DNA from: Tenodera sinensis | Lineage: Eukaryota > Arthropoda > Insecta > Mantodea > Mantidae | Reading direction: 5' to 3' | Length of the DNA: 64,000 bases | Assembly: GCA_030765045.1 (NCBI GenBank) | Contig: CM060970.1 | Coordinates: 55,297,076 to 55,361,075 of the forward strand | Part shown: positions 1-11,084 of the stretch, piece by piece | How positions within the stretch are numbered: the first letter of the stretch is position 1 | Layout of the letters: each line of letters opens with the position of its first letter | Position numbers and translations under genes: made by a program | Notes under the pieces: generated by a model | The model's input: the letters and a program-made list of their open reading frames with translations, nothing else | Databases searched by the model: none | Told to the model about the DNA's origin: nothing

Positions 1-202
1 CAAAACGGCAATGTTATCATAGTAATGCATGTTTTAGGTGTATAATTGTAAGCACAGTTTTGTTTGGCTGGTAAATTATTTTATAATTGACGCACATTGG
101 TTCACAACATGTCAGTGGAAATAATGAAAAGTTTGAAGCCTTTATTAAGGCGTTATCATCAGAATTGGTGTCATCCTTTCAAAACATAATTGATTCAGGG
201 AA

Positions 203-300
203 TTCCAAAACATGTACGATTTCCGGTGAAATCTCGATATCGAAATTTTGGGTGCAATATAATACTTCCCCTAAGTATGTAGTAGATAATGTAATAAAAA
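203..300 (+). repeat. R1 repeat, terminal fragment
   Basis: Only the last part of the R1 unit is present, recognised by 'tttccggtgaaatctcgat' and 'aatacttcccctaagtatgt'. The 5' part is missing. A short open frame across it is not a gene. Confidence 0.7.
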
Positions 301-570
301 ATACTTAAATAGTTATTCACTTACCCCAAGAAATAGTATGCAAAGTGCGTCCACAGTCCTCGAAGCATCAGAAAGAATTATGTAGCCAGTTGAAAAGATC
401 TGGAAAGGAGAAACGACAAACATTATTTAAAATAATTACTCTTTTTCACTAGGAAATTAACACATTTTAAACTTGTGGATAAACACACGTTATTTATAAC
501 TATCAGTATCTTACGAAAGCCAATTAGAACTTTTGACACGTACCCTATAGGTATGAATGAAAATTTTAAG
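301..570. other. unrecognised AT-rich sequence
   Basis: No coding, RNA or repeat signal could be recognised between the R1 fragment and the SINE1 tail. Confidence 0.5.
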
Positions 571-725
571 CTACTCTTCTTCTTCTTTACCTAATTACCC
601 TCCCCTTATGTAGAACTTACACCCCCTAGGACTTACAAGTCAGTCCCTAGAGTCAGATGCCTGTCGGGGAGCAGAGAAACCTACGGACCGGACAGAGTAA
701 AGACCTGGAAGCGGGTGGTCAGCGC
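570..725 (-). mobile_element. SINE1, truncated copy (tail half only)
   Basis: Read on the minus strand this is the 3' half of the SINE1 family, ending in a GAA-rich tail (seen as 'ttcttcttctttacc' on the plus strand). The diagnostic plus-strand words 'tacaccccctaggacttaca' and 'ggaccggacagagt' recur in all SINE1 copies. The tRNA-like head is absent, as expected of a 5'-truncated retroposon. Confidence 0.75.
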
Positions 726-924
726 TACAGACAACTTTTAAGTCATCTCTATCTTTGTTTTTAGCGCCTTATAGAATGTATCAGTGAAGTGCTAGGTTGC
801 CGTTAAACAACTAGTAATTAAAGTATTAATGGACAAGATTATTTAAATTAAAATTAAATCGTGGAGAGAAAGGGGGGAAAAAAACTCAAGGTTCTTTTTG
901 ATCCTGCAGTACAAAACTTAAAAA

Positions 925-1640
925 TCTGATGTGTTGCACTCACATGACTTTCTCTACTCTTGTACTAACCATTCTTACAAACTCTTATTCCTATATCTTC
1001 GTGTTAGTTAAAATAAACATTTGTACAAATTATTTTATTGTTTATTTCCTTGTAGGTGCAAGGGGAATATTAGAATACAATAGGCTTTGTGCGATAGTCA
1101 AATCTTTTAAAGCTTTGAGATTCCGTTCTCTTTGCACACTTAACATGTAAAAAACTGAACAATGATGTTGCATTTGACGAAAGTGTAAGTTTTCCGAAAC
1201 TGACACAAATAACAAGGAATATCGCAGAAATATTTACTCTACAAAAAATTTATTTGGATATAGATTGTGTGTTTTAGCGAGTTCAACATTTTTGTATAGT
1301 AAGATTTGATCTATCTCTTACGGTCTACCACTTGTGCAAAAGTCATCCAGAATAATATTTCGATGTAAAGGATAGTTTAGGGTAGTGGAATTCTCTTCAA
1401 AATGTTTGTGTCGCATCCTTGAAAGACATTACACTTAAATACCAACTTTGGCTTTTAACCGTCTTTTCATTTTTTAGTTATGCTGTCCACAGACTGACCG
1501 ACACACGCGCGCGCACGGAAATTTTTCTAAAATGCTTCTTTTGGATTCAAAGGGCCTCAAAACATATTTCGGATGAAATCTCGACATCGAATTTTTGGGT
1601 GGAATACAATACTTCCTTAGTATGTGTAGTATAGAAAGTA
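925..1640 (+). repeat. R1 repeat, near full-length copy
   Basis: It begins with the family head 'gatgtgttgcactcacatga' and ends with 'tagtatagaaagtaaaa'. It contains the internal block 'taacaaggaatatcgcagaa' and a short 'cacacgcgcgcgcacgg' tract where other copies carry a long CA microsatellite. Short open frames inside are not conserved between copies. Confidence 0.85.
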
Positions 1641-1689
1641 AAAAAGCAAAATATGCAAATCGTATATATGCCTCCGGTGCATGATTGTT

Positions 1690-1870
1690 TGAATCCCTAA
1701 TTCGATATATAACTGGAGAGTTTAGCTGTTATATAGTTGATGCGTGGTACCCATGAGAGCTTGTTGTCCATAGTGACCCCTAAAAATTGAACTTGTGTTG
1801 AACAATTTTTCTACTGAGATCTCACGCAAATTAAACAAACCTCCTCCTACATATACGTCATACTGGCAGG
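1690..1870 (-). pseudogene. non-LTR reverse transcriptase thumb remnant
   Basis: One minus-strand frame reads about FLGVTMDNKLSWVPRINYIT followed by AKLSSYIS. This matches the conserved thumb segment of Jockey/CR1-like reverse transcriptases (FLGV.(I/M)D..L.W..HI.....KLSS). The preceding stretch is in another frame, so at least one frameshift exists. No intact open frame surrounds it. The family assignment is from recalled motif shape. Confidence 0.65.
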
Positions 1871-2276
1871 AGCAGTTCTAGATTACAGAACCTACGAGAA
1901 CAAACAAACAAACGCAAACAATTCGTTCACATTGGATAAGAACGTTGCAGCGTTTATTTTTCTATCCTGTATAGATGTTTTAGCTATAATTAATCATCAT
2001 CAAGGAAAAACTTTGTTCTCACCTGTGTTTTAAGGTGTTCCTGTTGAGTACTACGCCTTTTTAGAAAGTTTTATTGGCAGTATAAATTTCTTCATAATAT
2101 TGAAATAGTTATATAGTACATTTGCATCTATATCCAGCAGATTATTTAATTTTTCACGCCTAATTGGGTTTATAATTGGCCTTAAAAAGCAATTCTCTGT
2201 AACATCGTATTCTGAATACCGAACCTTTTTACACTATACAGTTATAGTAATAATTTACGACATAATTAGATGGTGC
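1871..2276. other. unrecognised sequence
   Basis: AT-rich, with a short (acaa)n-like run near 1904. No gene or repeat was recognised. Confidence 0.4.
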
Positions 2277-2277
2277 A

Positions 2278-2722
2278 ATATCAAAGCATAATACTATCAA
2301 CTGCAAACATCAAAACTTCCGACCCTGACATGATTACCTATTGATATGTTTGAATAGTTCGCCATTGTCAACAGGTATTTTTCCTCCCGTAAGCGACCTT
2401 TTGGAAGCAGTAAAAGGACATGGTTCTCTGAAAATCCTCTCAAACCTTAGGCAGCAAAGCTTTACATCTAATATTCCTGGGAGAACATAGAAAAAAGTTA
2501 CGCTTTCACTTCCAAATTTCCTATTTCAAAGGCGTAATATTATCAACTGATAACACAAAAAGTTCCAACCGTGAAAATCCAATCGACTAATTTTGACTTT
2601 CCGTTTTGCGAACAGGAAAACTTCCTTCTGTAAGTGACGCTTCAACGACAGTGGCGTCATTTGGGACTACAAAATCGTCATGAATTTTATGCATTAAAGC
2701 TGTGAAGTAGGTATTCCTGAGG
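2278..2722 (+). repeat. tandem duplication of the upstream region of the secreted-protein paralogue
   Basis: Two diverged units, about 2278-2475 and 2523-2722, can be aligned: 'actatcaactg' with 'ttatcaactg', 'aacaggtatttttcctcccg' with 'aacaggaaaacttccttctg', and 'tattcctggga' with 'tattcctgagg'. The second unit leads directly into the TATA box. Only the second unit contains the TGACGC/GCGTCA pair. Confidence 0.65.
2635..2659 (+). promoter_or_regulatory. inverted TGACGC/GCGTCA half-site pair
   Basis: TGACGC (2635-2640) and GCGTCA (2654-2659) form an inverted pair that ends 66 bases before the TATA box. A similar TGACG/CGTCA pair lies 69 bases before the TATA box of the paralogue at 34978. 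TGACG is the half-site of CREB/ATF-type bZIP proteins; binding here is inferred. Confidence 0.4.
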
Positions 2723-2724
2723 TA

Positions 2725-2732
2725 TATATAAG
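2725..2732 (+). promoter_or_regulatory. TATA box of paralogue 1
   Basis: TATATAAG lies 39 bases upstream of the ATT codon that replaces the start. The intact paralogue has TATAAAAG exactly 39 bases before its ATG, which supports both core promoters. Confidence 0.6.
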
Positions 2733-2763
2733 CTCCTTAAGACAAAGCTAAAGGCATATCACC

Positions 2764-3198
2764 ATTAGCTACTTAACTGGTGTATTGTTGACTGTATTCG
2801 CCGTGACTCTTGTGAGAGCTTCTCCAATGCCAGGAGACTCAGAATCAAAGATTGCTAAGGAAATTCTTAAAAGTCGCATACACATCGACACAACTGAGCC
2901 TAAAATGTTGGATCTGGCATCAGTGAAGGACGAAGCCTTCTGCAAATACAAAGTGTGCGACAAAGTCTATAGCAATCCTCGTAATCCAGATATTAAACGC
3001 TATCCACCTGTCATCCGCAGTGTCTTCTGCGTCGACCCAAAATCAACTTGCCATCAGATCTACACTAACGTGTCCTTCTCTCTGTCCAACACTACTTCTA
3101 ACAAGCTGCTCCAGAATGATTGGATACAAGTACCCGCAGGATGTCTCTACAGCAGCCGAGTTCCTTCAGGAGATTCACCTGAACTTATACAGGTTTAG
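2764..3198 (+). pseudogene. secreted cystine-knot-like protein, paralogue 1, start codon lost (ATT)
   Basis: The open frame runs 144 codons from an ATT to TAG, with an upstream in-frame stop at 2749. Residues 2-19 (SYLTGVLLTVFAVTLVRA) look like a signal peptide whose Met is missing. Cysteines are at 60, 65, 89, 96 and 127, with spacing C-x4-C-x23-C-x6-C-x30-C. The intact paralogue at 34978 has C-x4-C-x20-C-x6-C-x30-C and shares VD-K-TCHQ and (A/W)GC-YS. N-glycosylation sequons fall at 102 and 109. The pattern R-(Y/I)-P-x-x-I followed by C and a late GC recalls IL-17-like and PTTH/trunk-like cystine knots, but this is distant and only a hypothesis. TATA box and spacing are preserved. It may be a recent pseudogene, a gene using non-AUG initiation, or a sequencing error at one base; the next in-frame ATG lies after the signal peptide. 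Confidence 0.7.
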
Positions 3199-3446
3199 CT
3201 TAGGCCTCATTAAGCATGACATCCCAGAAACATCAGGGGGCTTGTAGCATGCATGTGCTACATTGTGGGTATTACATCCGAGGAGTTCAACTGACATCTG
3301 CAAGACTAACTGAACAGAATAGCTTCAGCGATGTACTGCATCAACTATAATTTTCAAAGCTAAACTATATTAATTCAGTAATTAATTAATTTTATTAATT
3401 AATTTATTTATTTATTTATAAAAGTATCTAGTCAACTTATAACTTA

Positions 3447-3452
3447 AATAAA
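3447..3452 (+). terminator. polyadenylation signal AATAAA
   Basis: AATAAA lies about 250 bases after the TAG of paralogue 1. It is the first canonical signal downstream. Confidence 0.4.
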
Positions 3453-3479
3453 ATTCTAATAACAGTATTTGTTTGAAAT

Positions 3480-4454
3480 GTCTGTAAAATCATATTAAGT
3501 TAATTATTTTACAGGAAATTAGAACAGTGGTGCAGTGTTAGTCAATATATTGTATTTGTTTCCACTATTTATTTCTTACATTTTATTATATATATGAACG
3601 ATAAATACCTTAAAATGTATGTATATATATGTAAATTTGCATCTTAAAATGTGATAGCTATCAGAGTAGTATTACCAAACATCCGAAAATTTACAGTATT
3701 ATGTGTATTTGACAAATATTATTTAGTATAGCACACTTTTGGAACAATGATGTTAATATTCTACAGAAAAAATAAAAATGTCCTTGCTTTATCTATAAAT
3801 GCCTTTTAGTTGTTTTAACTATCCTTTCACAGTATAATTTCACTGTAGTCCTACCCATGCAAAAGAATTCTGTTATAATGAGCGAACAACAAAGAGAACA
3901 GTCATAAATAACCCTATAATGTATTATATTCTATAATGTTTAATTTAAAAGGGAACAATTAATATTTTGAAGGAAAAAAATTGTATTTGCGACAGTTGGA
4001 TACAAACCAGCAGAGCGTGGAGCATGGCTTAACCCATTTAAACTCTTTAATATCTAAGATTCACGATTATGGAATGCCAGTGACGAGTGAAACATTTGCA
4101 CAAGATGAAAGAATTTAAATCCTGAAAGGGAGAGCGAAGCTCTTATTGCAGAAAACGATAGAACAAGAAAAGTGAGAACAGATAAAAGATGGTCCGAAAA
4201 CCAAAACACAGAGTTAGAATGAAATGCTAGTGCTATACTGCTCGCAAAAGTTAGACATGTGAACGCTGGCCAATGCTCAAGCAGAGCTCTGTTGCCAAGC
4301 GTAATGCGTGCAGAGGTTCTGTACATAAGGCACCTGAGATTTGTGTACCACATTCGGCAGCGCTGGTAGGAGGGGCAAGCATCGGATTCGCTGGAGTCTG
4401 CAGTACGGCGCGCTTCCGCCTTTAAGTTTTGCGAAGATTATAGGGGTCAAGAGA
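3480..4454. other. unrecognised intergenic sequence
   Basis: AT-rich to about 3960, then more balanced composition to 4450. The minus-strand 99-codon open frame inside has no recognisable motif or signal peptide and is probably chance. Confidence 0.4.
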
Positions 4455-4640
4455 CAGGATGTCTCTACAGCAGCCGAGATCCTTTAGGAGATTCACCTGC
4501 AGTTAAACAAATAGATGTGGCTTAGTTTTCATCAACCATGTCATCCCAGAGACATCATGGGTTTTCCAGAATGGATGTGCAATGATCTTGAACTGGAACA
4601 CGTGATGAAGTATTCAACTGACATCTACACCACTGAAGAA
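4455..4640 (+). pseudogene. duplicated 3' end of paralogue 1
   Basis: This stretch matches 3137-3320 of paralogue 1, including 'ggatgtctctacagcagccg' and 'gagattcacctg'. In frame it reads GCLYSSRDPLGDSPAV and continues to a stop; the parent reads GCLYSSRVPSGDSPEL. Similarity continues into the 3' UTR ('gtattcaactgacatctaca' against 'gagttcaactgacatctgca'). The rest of the gene is absent upstream, so this is a partial local duplication about 1.3 kb away. Confidence 0.75.
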
Positions 4641-4649
4641 AATTTCGCA

Positions 4650-5719
4650 TCTTAGCGTTACGCTTCAAAAATCACGGTTTACTTTTATTTAATTTTATGA
4701 GTATGTACATATTTATTATTTATTCAGTTATAAACTTAGAGAAGAATACATTATTATACTCAATATTTGCAGTTTGCAATATTTGCAGTGGTGTGTGGGT
4801 ATTTGCTCCAGAGAATTTGTGTTACGTTCAGTACAACGTAAAGGCAACTTTAAAAAATTAGACCAAATAATTTTGCTCACTATATGTTTATTATTTATTT
4901 TTTACCTTTTATTCATTTAATAAAAATTAACTTGCTACAGTGAAGGGTGTAAAATATTCTAGAACCTTAAAGGTATTCTAATATTTTCGGATTTGAGCTT
5001 AATTATTTTATCCCATTCTTTTTTCAAACAACAAAATGTTTTTTAGAGCTTATTTTTCTGATTCCTTTAATATCTCCTAGCTAGTCTCCTAACATCCATC
5101 AGCATCTCATACCAAATTCCATGGATATGAGTAAGTTTTTTTATAAATACAAAGTTATCACTGGGACTTTAGTAAATTTCAGTAACAGAGTATTCTAGGT
5201 AGGAATTACTATGAAATATTCTAGATCACAGAGCAATAGTTTCACTAAAGCGTTTTGCTAAGCAAGTGAAATGAATTAAAACCGTATGCGAGATTTAAAT
5301 GGAGACTCCTACAATAATTGATACACCAATTAGTAACAAAGAACGAATAGCAGACACCAATTCATTTCTTTACATTTAAGATGTCCTTCCATGTTGCATA
5401 TACAGCCTATTTAATAACTGTGAAAACATTTTTATAAGATTGGCATTTCTAGATATAACGTGATCTACATGGCGTAACCTACTTATTTTAAGGCCTTGTC
5501 GAATAAATGTAAACTATGCCCGGCTAAATGTAAAGTGTTTTTCAGTACTTTGGAAAGAAGATTACAACGGGAAGTTGTTAGGACTATTTGATATTTTAAT
5601 AACTCAGAAATTGCCCTACTATTAAAACAGAAATTTCTGCTCGTGATTGTATGGCATATACAGGGGTACAAAGTTCAAAAGTTCAAACTGTATTTATCCG
5701 TTTGCTATTAACAGTAAAT
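4650..5719. other. unrecognised AT-rich sequence
   Basis: No repeat family or coding motif was recognised. The short minus-strand open frame at 5483-5671 has no supporting feature. Confidence 0.4.
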
Positions 5720-6570
5720 ATACAGTAGGGTTTGTGTGATAGTCAAATCTTTTAAAGCTATCTGATGTGTTGCACTCACATGACTTTCTCTACTCTTGTA
5801 CTAACCATTCTTACAATCTCTTATTCCTATATCTTCTTAGTGTTAAGATAAACATTGTACAAATTATCTTATTGCTTATTTCCTTGTAGGTGCAAGGGGA
5901 ATATTGGAATACAGTAGGCTTTATGCGATAGTCAAATGTTTTAAAACTTTGAGATTCCGTTCTTTTTGCACACTTAACATATACAAAAATGAACAACGAT
6001 GTTCCATTTCACGAAAGTTTTATTTTCCGAAACTCACACACAGAACAAGAAATATCTCCGAAATGGTTCACCCTACAAGAAAATTTATTGAGACATAAAT
6101 TGTGTACTTTAGCATGATCTACATTTTCTGTACAGTATAATTTGGTCTATCTCTAACGGTTTACCAGTTATGCAAAAGTCGTCCAGAGTAAATACGACTA
6201 CAGGGGCTATAGCCAGAAAATTCAAGATATACATTTCATTTGCCATACAAATATCTCAAACATATGACACTTTAATCAAAATCGTTAGCGACATTTTCAA
6301 GAAAATCAAAATTTTCGAAAAATGTACCATGTAAGGCGTAGTTTGGGGTGGGGTTATTTTCTTTAAAATCTTTGTATCGCATCCTTGAAGGACACTAAAC
6401 TTAAATACTAAATTCGGTTTTTAACCTACTTTTCGTTTTTGAGTTATGCTCTCCACAGACTGATAGACACACTCGCGGACCTTTTTCTAAAAATTTCCGG
6501 TGAAATCTCGACATCCAATTTTTGGGTTGAATACAATACTTCCCCTCCTTAGCAGTAGAGAAAGTAAAAG
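5720..6570 (+). repeat. R1 repeat copy with an extra head fragment
   Basis: A 35-base internal R1 piece ('gtgatagtcaaatcttttaa') sits directly before a full head ('ctgatgtgttgcactcacat'). The copy then runs to 'agcagtagagaaagtaaaag'. The CA tract is only rudimentary here ('gacacactcgcggacc'). Confidence 0.85.
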
Positions 6571-7384
6571 AGATTTGCACAAGTGCTTTCTAGATCAGTA
6601 AGACAAAGAACCATATTTGGTATTAAAAACCAAATTAATCAGTTTAACACTGTGCAATACATGTAAACATTACTTAATGAGGCAGAAACATCGCTGAACG
6701 TGAGGAAGAGGAGATGGCAAAGCGATACGGGAGAGACAAGCGTAACGAAAGAGCGAGTGGTATTTTGCACCGAGGTCGACGTTTTGTAGTCGTACTTTGC
6801 ACCTTGCACCGAGCAATGCGCCGGTGCATGCACCCTGAAGTTGCTGCATTAGAAAGTGGCTGTCAAATATGCACATATTTAACATGGTTTTATAACATAG
6901 AGTTCTAAAAAATATCACTGTCGTCCTCGTATGAACACAAGAAGTTTTCGCCCCGCGTTTAGAGAGGACGTTACTGTAGGAGGCGGAGATAAATGAAACT
7001 CCCACATTCATTTACGCAAGCGCATATTCTTAAGTTCAATAACCTCACATTTAGGGAAAGAATTGTTGTGTTTGTAGGTGTTTACATGCTATTAAGATAG
7101 TTTCCTGGTATTACAAATGCGTAAAGAAGTAGGATGCATGGTATGATGTATTCAATAACTCCGTATGTCAAATTTCTGCAAAAGCTGTGGGATTACCAAG
7201 ACTTGCGTACGCCACCCACGTTCCTGCGTAACATCGGAACTCAGAGGAAGGTCGTATTATAGTGGCCGTTATCTACGGAAGTATTCTATCTGAATTCTTT
7301 GTATATTTACATTAGTATCAGCTGATATCTATATATACATTACAAAATTATAATCGACAACTTCCTGATAGTTTCCAATTTTAC
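6571..7384. other. unrecognised sequence
   Basis: Moderately GC-rich around 6700-6850. Overlapping open frames on both strands show no family motif. No repeat match to other parts of the window was seen. Confidence 0.4.
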
Positions 7385-7915
7385 CGAACGGTATGGCTCA
7401 GACGGATTCTTTTATGCTCCCTGTTTGGGAGGTCGCGGGTTCGATCCCAGCGGCCTGGGCTACCTGAACCATAGTGGGTCCTCGGGTCGTGAGGAGAATA
7501 CTGGATGCATTTCCTATCCTTCCATTTCATTTCACTTCTCATTTTCTTTCACCCTCCATCTCGCTGATCTCTTTCAGAATAGTGGTGGTGGTGGGGGTCT
7601 CGGCGTTGCATGGCAGGGAATATGCTCTTGGTAAATCTTCGTCCTTCGGCGGAGTGGTCACCGATCTCCGAACTCCCCTGGACGTTAGTTGTACTAGACG
7701 CCACCGGCGTGTTTCAATCTGTAAATGGAGAGACCCTGCCCTCTGCTCTATCGTGACTCCTTGAGTCGGCCTCCCTCTATCTCCTCTTGCCTCATCCTTC
7801 CTCCCGAGGGTAAAACATGAAGGTCGGCGTGCCGAATCCCGTCCGCGACGTCACATCCTATCCTGTCTTATCCTATCGTTCCTGGCCTATCCTATCCTAT
7901 TCTATCCTATCCAAT
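7385..7915 (+). mobile_element. SINE2, full-length copy
   Basis: It starts with a tRNA-like head: an A-box-like TGGCTCAGACGG and a B box GGTTCGATCCC in 'gtcgcgggttcgatcccagc'. The body contains 'ccttccatttcatttcactt', 'gagtcggcctccctctatct' and 'ctcccgagggtaaaacatga'. It ends in an irregular CCTAT-type pentamer tail (about 7857-7912). Possible target duplication: TCCAATTTT before and TCCAATCTT after. The open frames inside are not genes. Confidence 0.85.
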
Positions 7916-8109
7916 CTTGACTGCATCCATTGAAAGAGTAGTTACATGAATGCCAAACTCATTATGAAGACCTAGCATCTTAAGAGATTATGCAGGAACA
8001 TTTTCAACAAAGTTCTCCCCACTCAAACTGCTCTTTGCATACAAACAAGTTATTTTTATTTTCACAAAATTAGCTCTATCGTTTTTATACGTTCATTCCT
8101 ATACGAATA

Positions 8110-8860
8110 GTAAATAGCAAAATATTGTATTCCAACCAAAAATCCAATGCTGAGATTTCATCGGAAATATCTTTTAAGGCCACCTTAATGGCAGAAAAAA
8201 GCATTTTTAGAGAAGGGTCCGTGTGTGTATGTGTGTTTGAATAGCACAGCTCAAAATCGAAAAGTCCTGGTATTTACCCGTAGAATCAGAATCTTCAAGA
8301 ATGCGACACGAAATTTAAAACAATAGAGTACAAAAATTCCCCTATTTCTCTCTTTTACAGGGAAATTATTCCAAACTTTTGATTTTCTCAAAAATGGTTA
8401 AAATACCATATTTTAAGCTATTTTCATCACAAATAAAATATACTCATATGTTGTCCTTTCTGGGAATTGCTCTGAAGTTCTTATTATTCTGAATAAATGT
8501 TACACGACTCTTACTACACAAAAAATGTGCATAATGTTAAAATTCAATCTATGTCAAATATGTGTGGGATTTTTATTTTATTTTTTTAATCATTATCTAG
8601 ATATTCCTTGTGACTGCTTTAAATTTTCAGATACTTATATTTTTCTCAACTGGGAAGCCTTAATTTCACTTTTGGTTTTCCTGATCGTTCAAAGAGCATT
8701 TTGCTTAACTTTCAAAGCCATCACATAGCGACACACTCTTTAAAGTTGTGACTTCGTATACTATAACGAGATGTGAAGATGTGAATTGTATAATTTGTAT
8801 AAAGATGAGTGGATAAGGTCATATGAATGTAACACATCAGATTTCTAAAAGGTTCCATAA
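8110..8860 (-). repeat. R1 repeat, inverted, diverged
   Basis: The tail half in reverse is seen at 8110-8530 ('tgtattccaaccaaaaatcc', a short GT tract, 'agcacagctcaaaatcgaaa'). The head in reverse is weakly visible at 8690-8860 ('gaatgtaacacatcagattt'). The centre is replaced by AT-rich sequence. Confidence 0.65.
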
Positions 8861-8934
8861 ATTTTGCTCTACAGGATATTTTGTTTTACAATACTACCTA
8901 TAATCTGTAAACCAAAGAAGAAAAATGCTGGAAA

Positions 8935-9290
8935 AAATCTGATGTTTCACTCACATGAGTTTCTCTACTCACTCTTGTTCAAATTATTCTTGCAAATGCT
9001 TCATGATAATTGGGGTAAAAATTTGCAGAAATTGTTTCATTGCACATTTTCTAATAGGTAAAATCTGAAGTGTTACTCTCATATGACCTTCTCTTCTCCT
9101 GTACTAACCATTCTTACAAACTCTTATTTCTCTATCTTCTTCGTGGTAGTTGAGATAAACATTTGTACAAATTTATCTTACTGCTTATATTTAGTAGGTG
9201 TAAGGAGAATAAGGGAATACATCAATGCAGTAGGCTTTAAGCGATAGTCAAATATTTTAAAGCTTTGAGATTCCGTTAGCTTGAGACGGT
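8935..9290 (+). repeat. two R1 head fragments in tandem
   Basis: A diverged head at 8938 ('ctgatgtttcactcacatga') is followed at about 9062 by a second head ('ctgaagtgttactctcatat'). The second runs to 'agctttgagattccgttagc' and then stops abruptly. Confidence 0.7.
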
Positions 9291-10404
9291 GCTTTTAGAC
9301 TGGGAAGCTTCGTAAAATACTTTTATTCATCAATTAAGCAATAAAAATAATGAGTGTGATTAGGTGTAATGAAGTAAAATATAAATATGCATTTCTGTGC
9401 TTGTTTTAATTGTATCTGTAATTGTAAGGGTGTTAAAAGTCTTGAAAATATAAAGTGTAGGTGTTCATGTTAAAACACTGTCCGGGACCCGAGGTTAAAA
9501 AGGCTGGAAAAGTGCACATATAACGGAAAGCAAGGCAGTTGCGCGCTCCCTCCACCAGGGGATATCGCTATTGTCACATTGTCCCGTAATTTCCCGTAAC
9601 CGAAAGAGTGAGACGGAGCGCCTTACTAGATATAACTTGGAGAATTCCCTGGTTCAACATGCCTGAAGGAGGGGATGGAGAAGCCCCAATGAAAATGCAC
9701 GATTTTAGTAGGAAATGTCAAGGCGCGTGAAATCGTCTGGAAAGTCTACCAATTAGAATAAAGTAAATTGAAGAGGCACGCGCGTTTAAATACATTGTAA
9801 ATGGGAGAATCCAGACAGTCTTCATCTAATTACCGTACAATCTCCTTACCATCGTCATAACATTTACACAGTCTCCTTGGCGTCGTTATATCGTTTACAC
9901 ATAGTCTGAAAGGGTCGAGTCAATGAGTCAAATTAATTTAAAGTGATTATCGTGGCATAGAAGTGCGTCTCTTATTAGTACAGTTCGTGAACAGTGGAGT
10001 AAACCAACCTAAACAGAGAACAAAAGAAAATGCTTCTTAAATAAACCATGTTGGACCGTGCCGTCTAGGGCAAACATAAACAGCGTTTTAACAAGAACGC
10101 TAGTGCTCGAATCGTGATAAACACAAATGTAAAAACAAATTCAACCAATCTCGGGAATGCCACTCCTGAGTAAAACTCCACAAATTGTTTTTGCTACTTT
10201 TCCTACCACCTGAGTTCGTCGTTCCTTTTACCAAAGGACAGGCTCCATGCTATTAACAGCAAATGGTAACGCTAGCCGAGGACGGACATCGAACCCAGAA
10301 CTGAACGAGTAAGAGACTAGATGGAGTCATAAACAAGGAGGAGAGCATCGACCACCTTCAACAAGGTACGAACCCAGGTAGTGCCTCAAGCTATACAAAA
10401 TTAA
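9291..10404. other. unrecognised sequence
   Basis: Contains a GC-richer block (9480-9720) and no open frame above 60 codons with a recognisable motif. It may be an old transposon body, but nothing identifies it. Confidence 0.35.
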
Positions 10405-10880
10405 CTGTCTTCCATTTGACGAAATTTTCAATATTCCAAAACTTACACAAATAACAAGGAATATCTCCGAAATGGTTCATTCTACAAAAAATTTATTCCG
10501 ACATAAATTGTGGGTTTTGGCGATATCTATATTTTTTTAAAGTAAGATTTGGTCTATCTCTTACGGTTTATCAGCTATGCAAAAATCATCGATAGCAAAT
10601 AGTACTACATAGGCTATAGACATTTTATTTTCTATTAAAATAGCTCAAGTATATGGCACTTTAATCAAAATGGTAGAGTCATTTTAGAGAAAATCAAAAT
10701 TTTCTAAGTAAAGGGTAGTTTAGGCTGGAGGAACTTTCTTCAGAATCTTCGTGTCACATGCTTAAAATATTTTGAACTTAAATACCGCCTCTTCGTTTTT
10801 GAGTTGTGCTGTTCACATACAGCCCACCCCAGGACCTTTTTTCTAAAAATTCTTTTAGAGAGCCTCGAAATATATAAACA
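10405..10880 (+). repeat. R1 repeat, head-truncated
   Basis: It starts within the unit at 'gtcttccatttgacgaaatt' and runs to 'gagagcctcgaaatatata'. The final about 80 bases are replaced by unrelated sequence that carries a short imperfect tandem 'gatgatccgccga' (about 10935-10965). Confidence 0.75.
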
Positions 10881-11084
10881 ACATAGACACTCGATGAGGT
10901 GACGATTAGGTCAACCTCGCTGGCTGTTGACAGTAGATGATCCGCCGACAGTGAATGATCCGCCGAAGTCGGCGGGAGTCGTTTGAGCTATTCTCCAACT
11001 CATGACGCTACTGTATTAAACAGGGAGTTTACCCAATTAGTTCTGGTATTATAGAGGAGGCTTAAACTCCTGGTTAGGTTCAAA

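Noticed and set aside
7425..7764. Two overlapping frames of 69 and 96 codons
   Set aside because: Inside SINE2; the element is non-coding.
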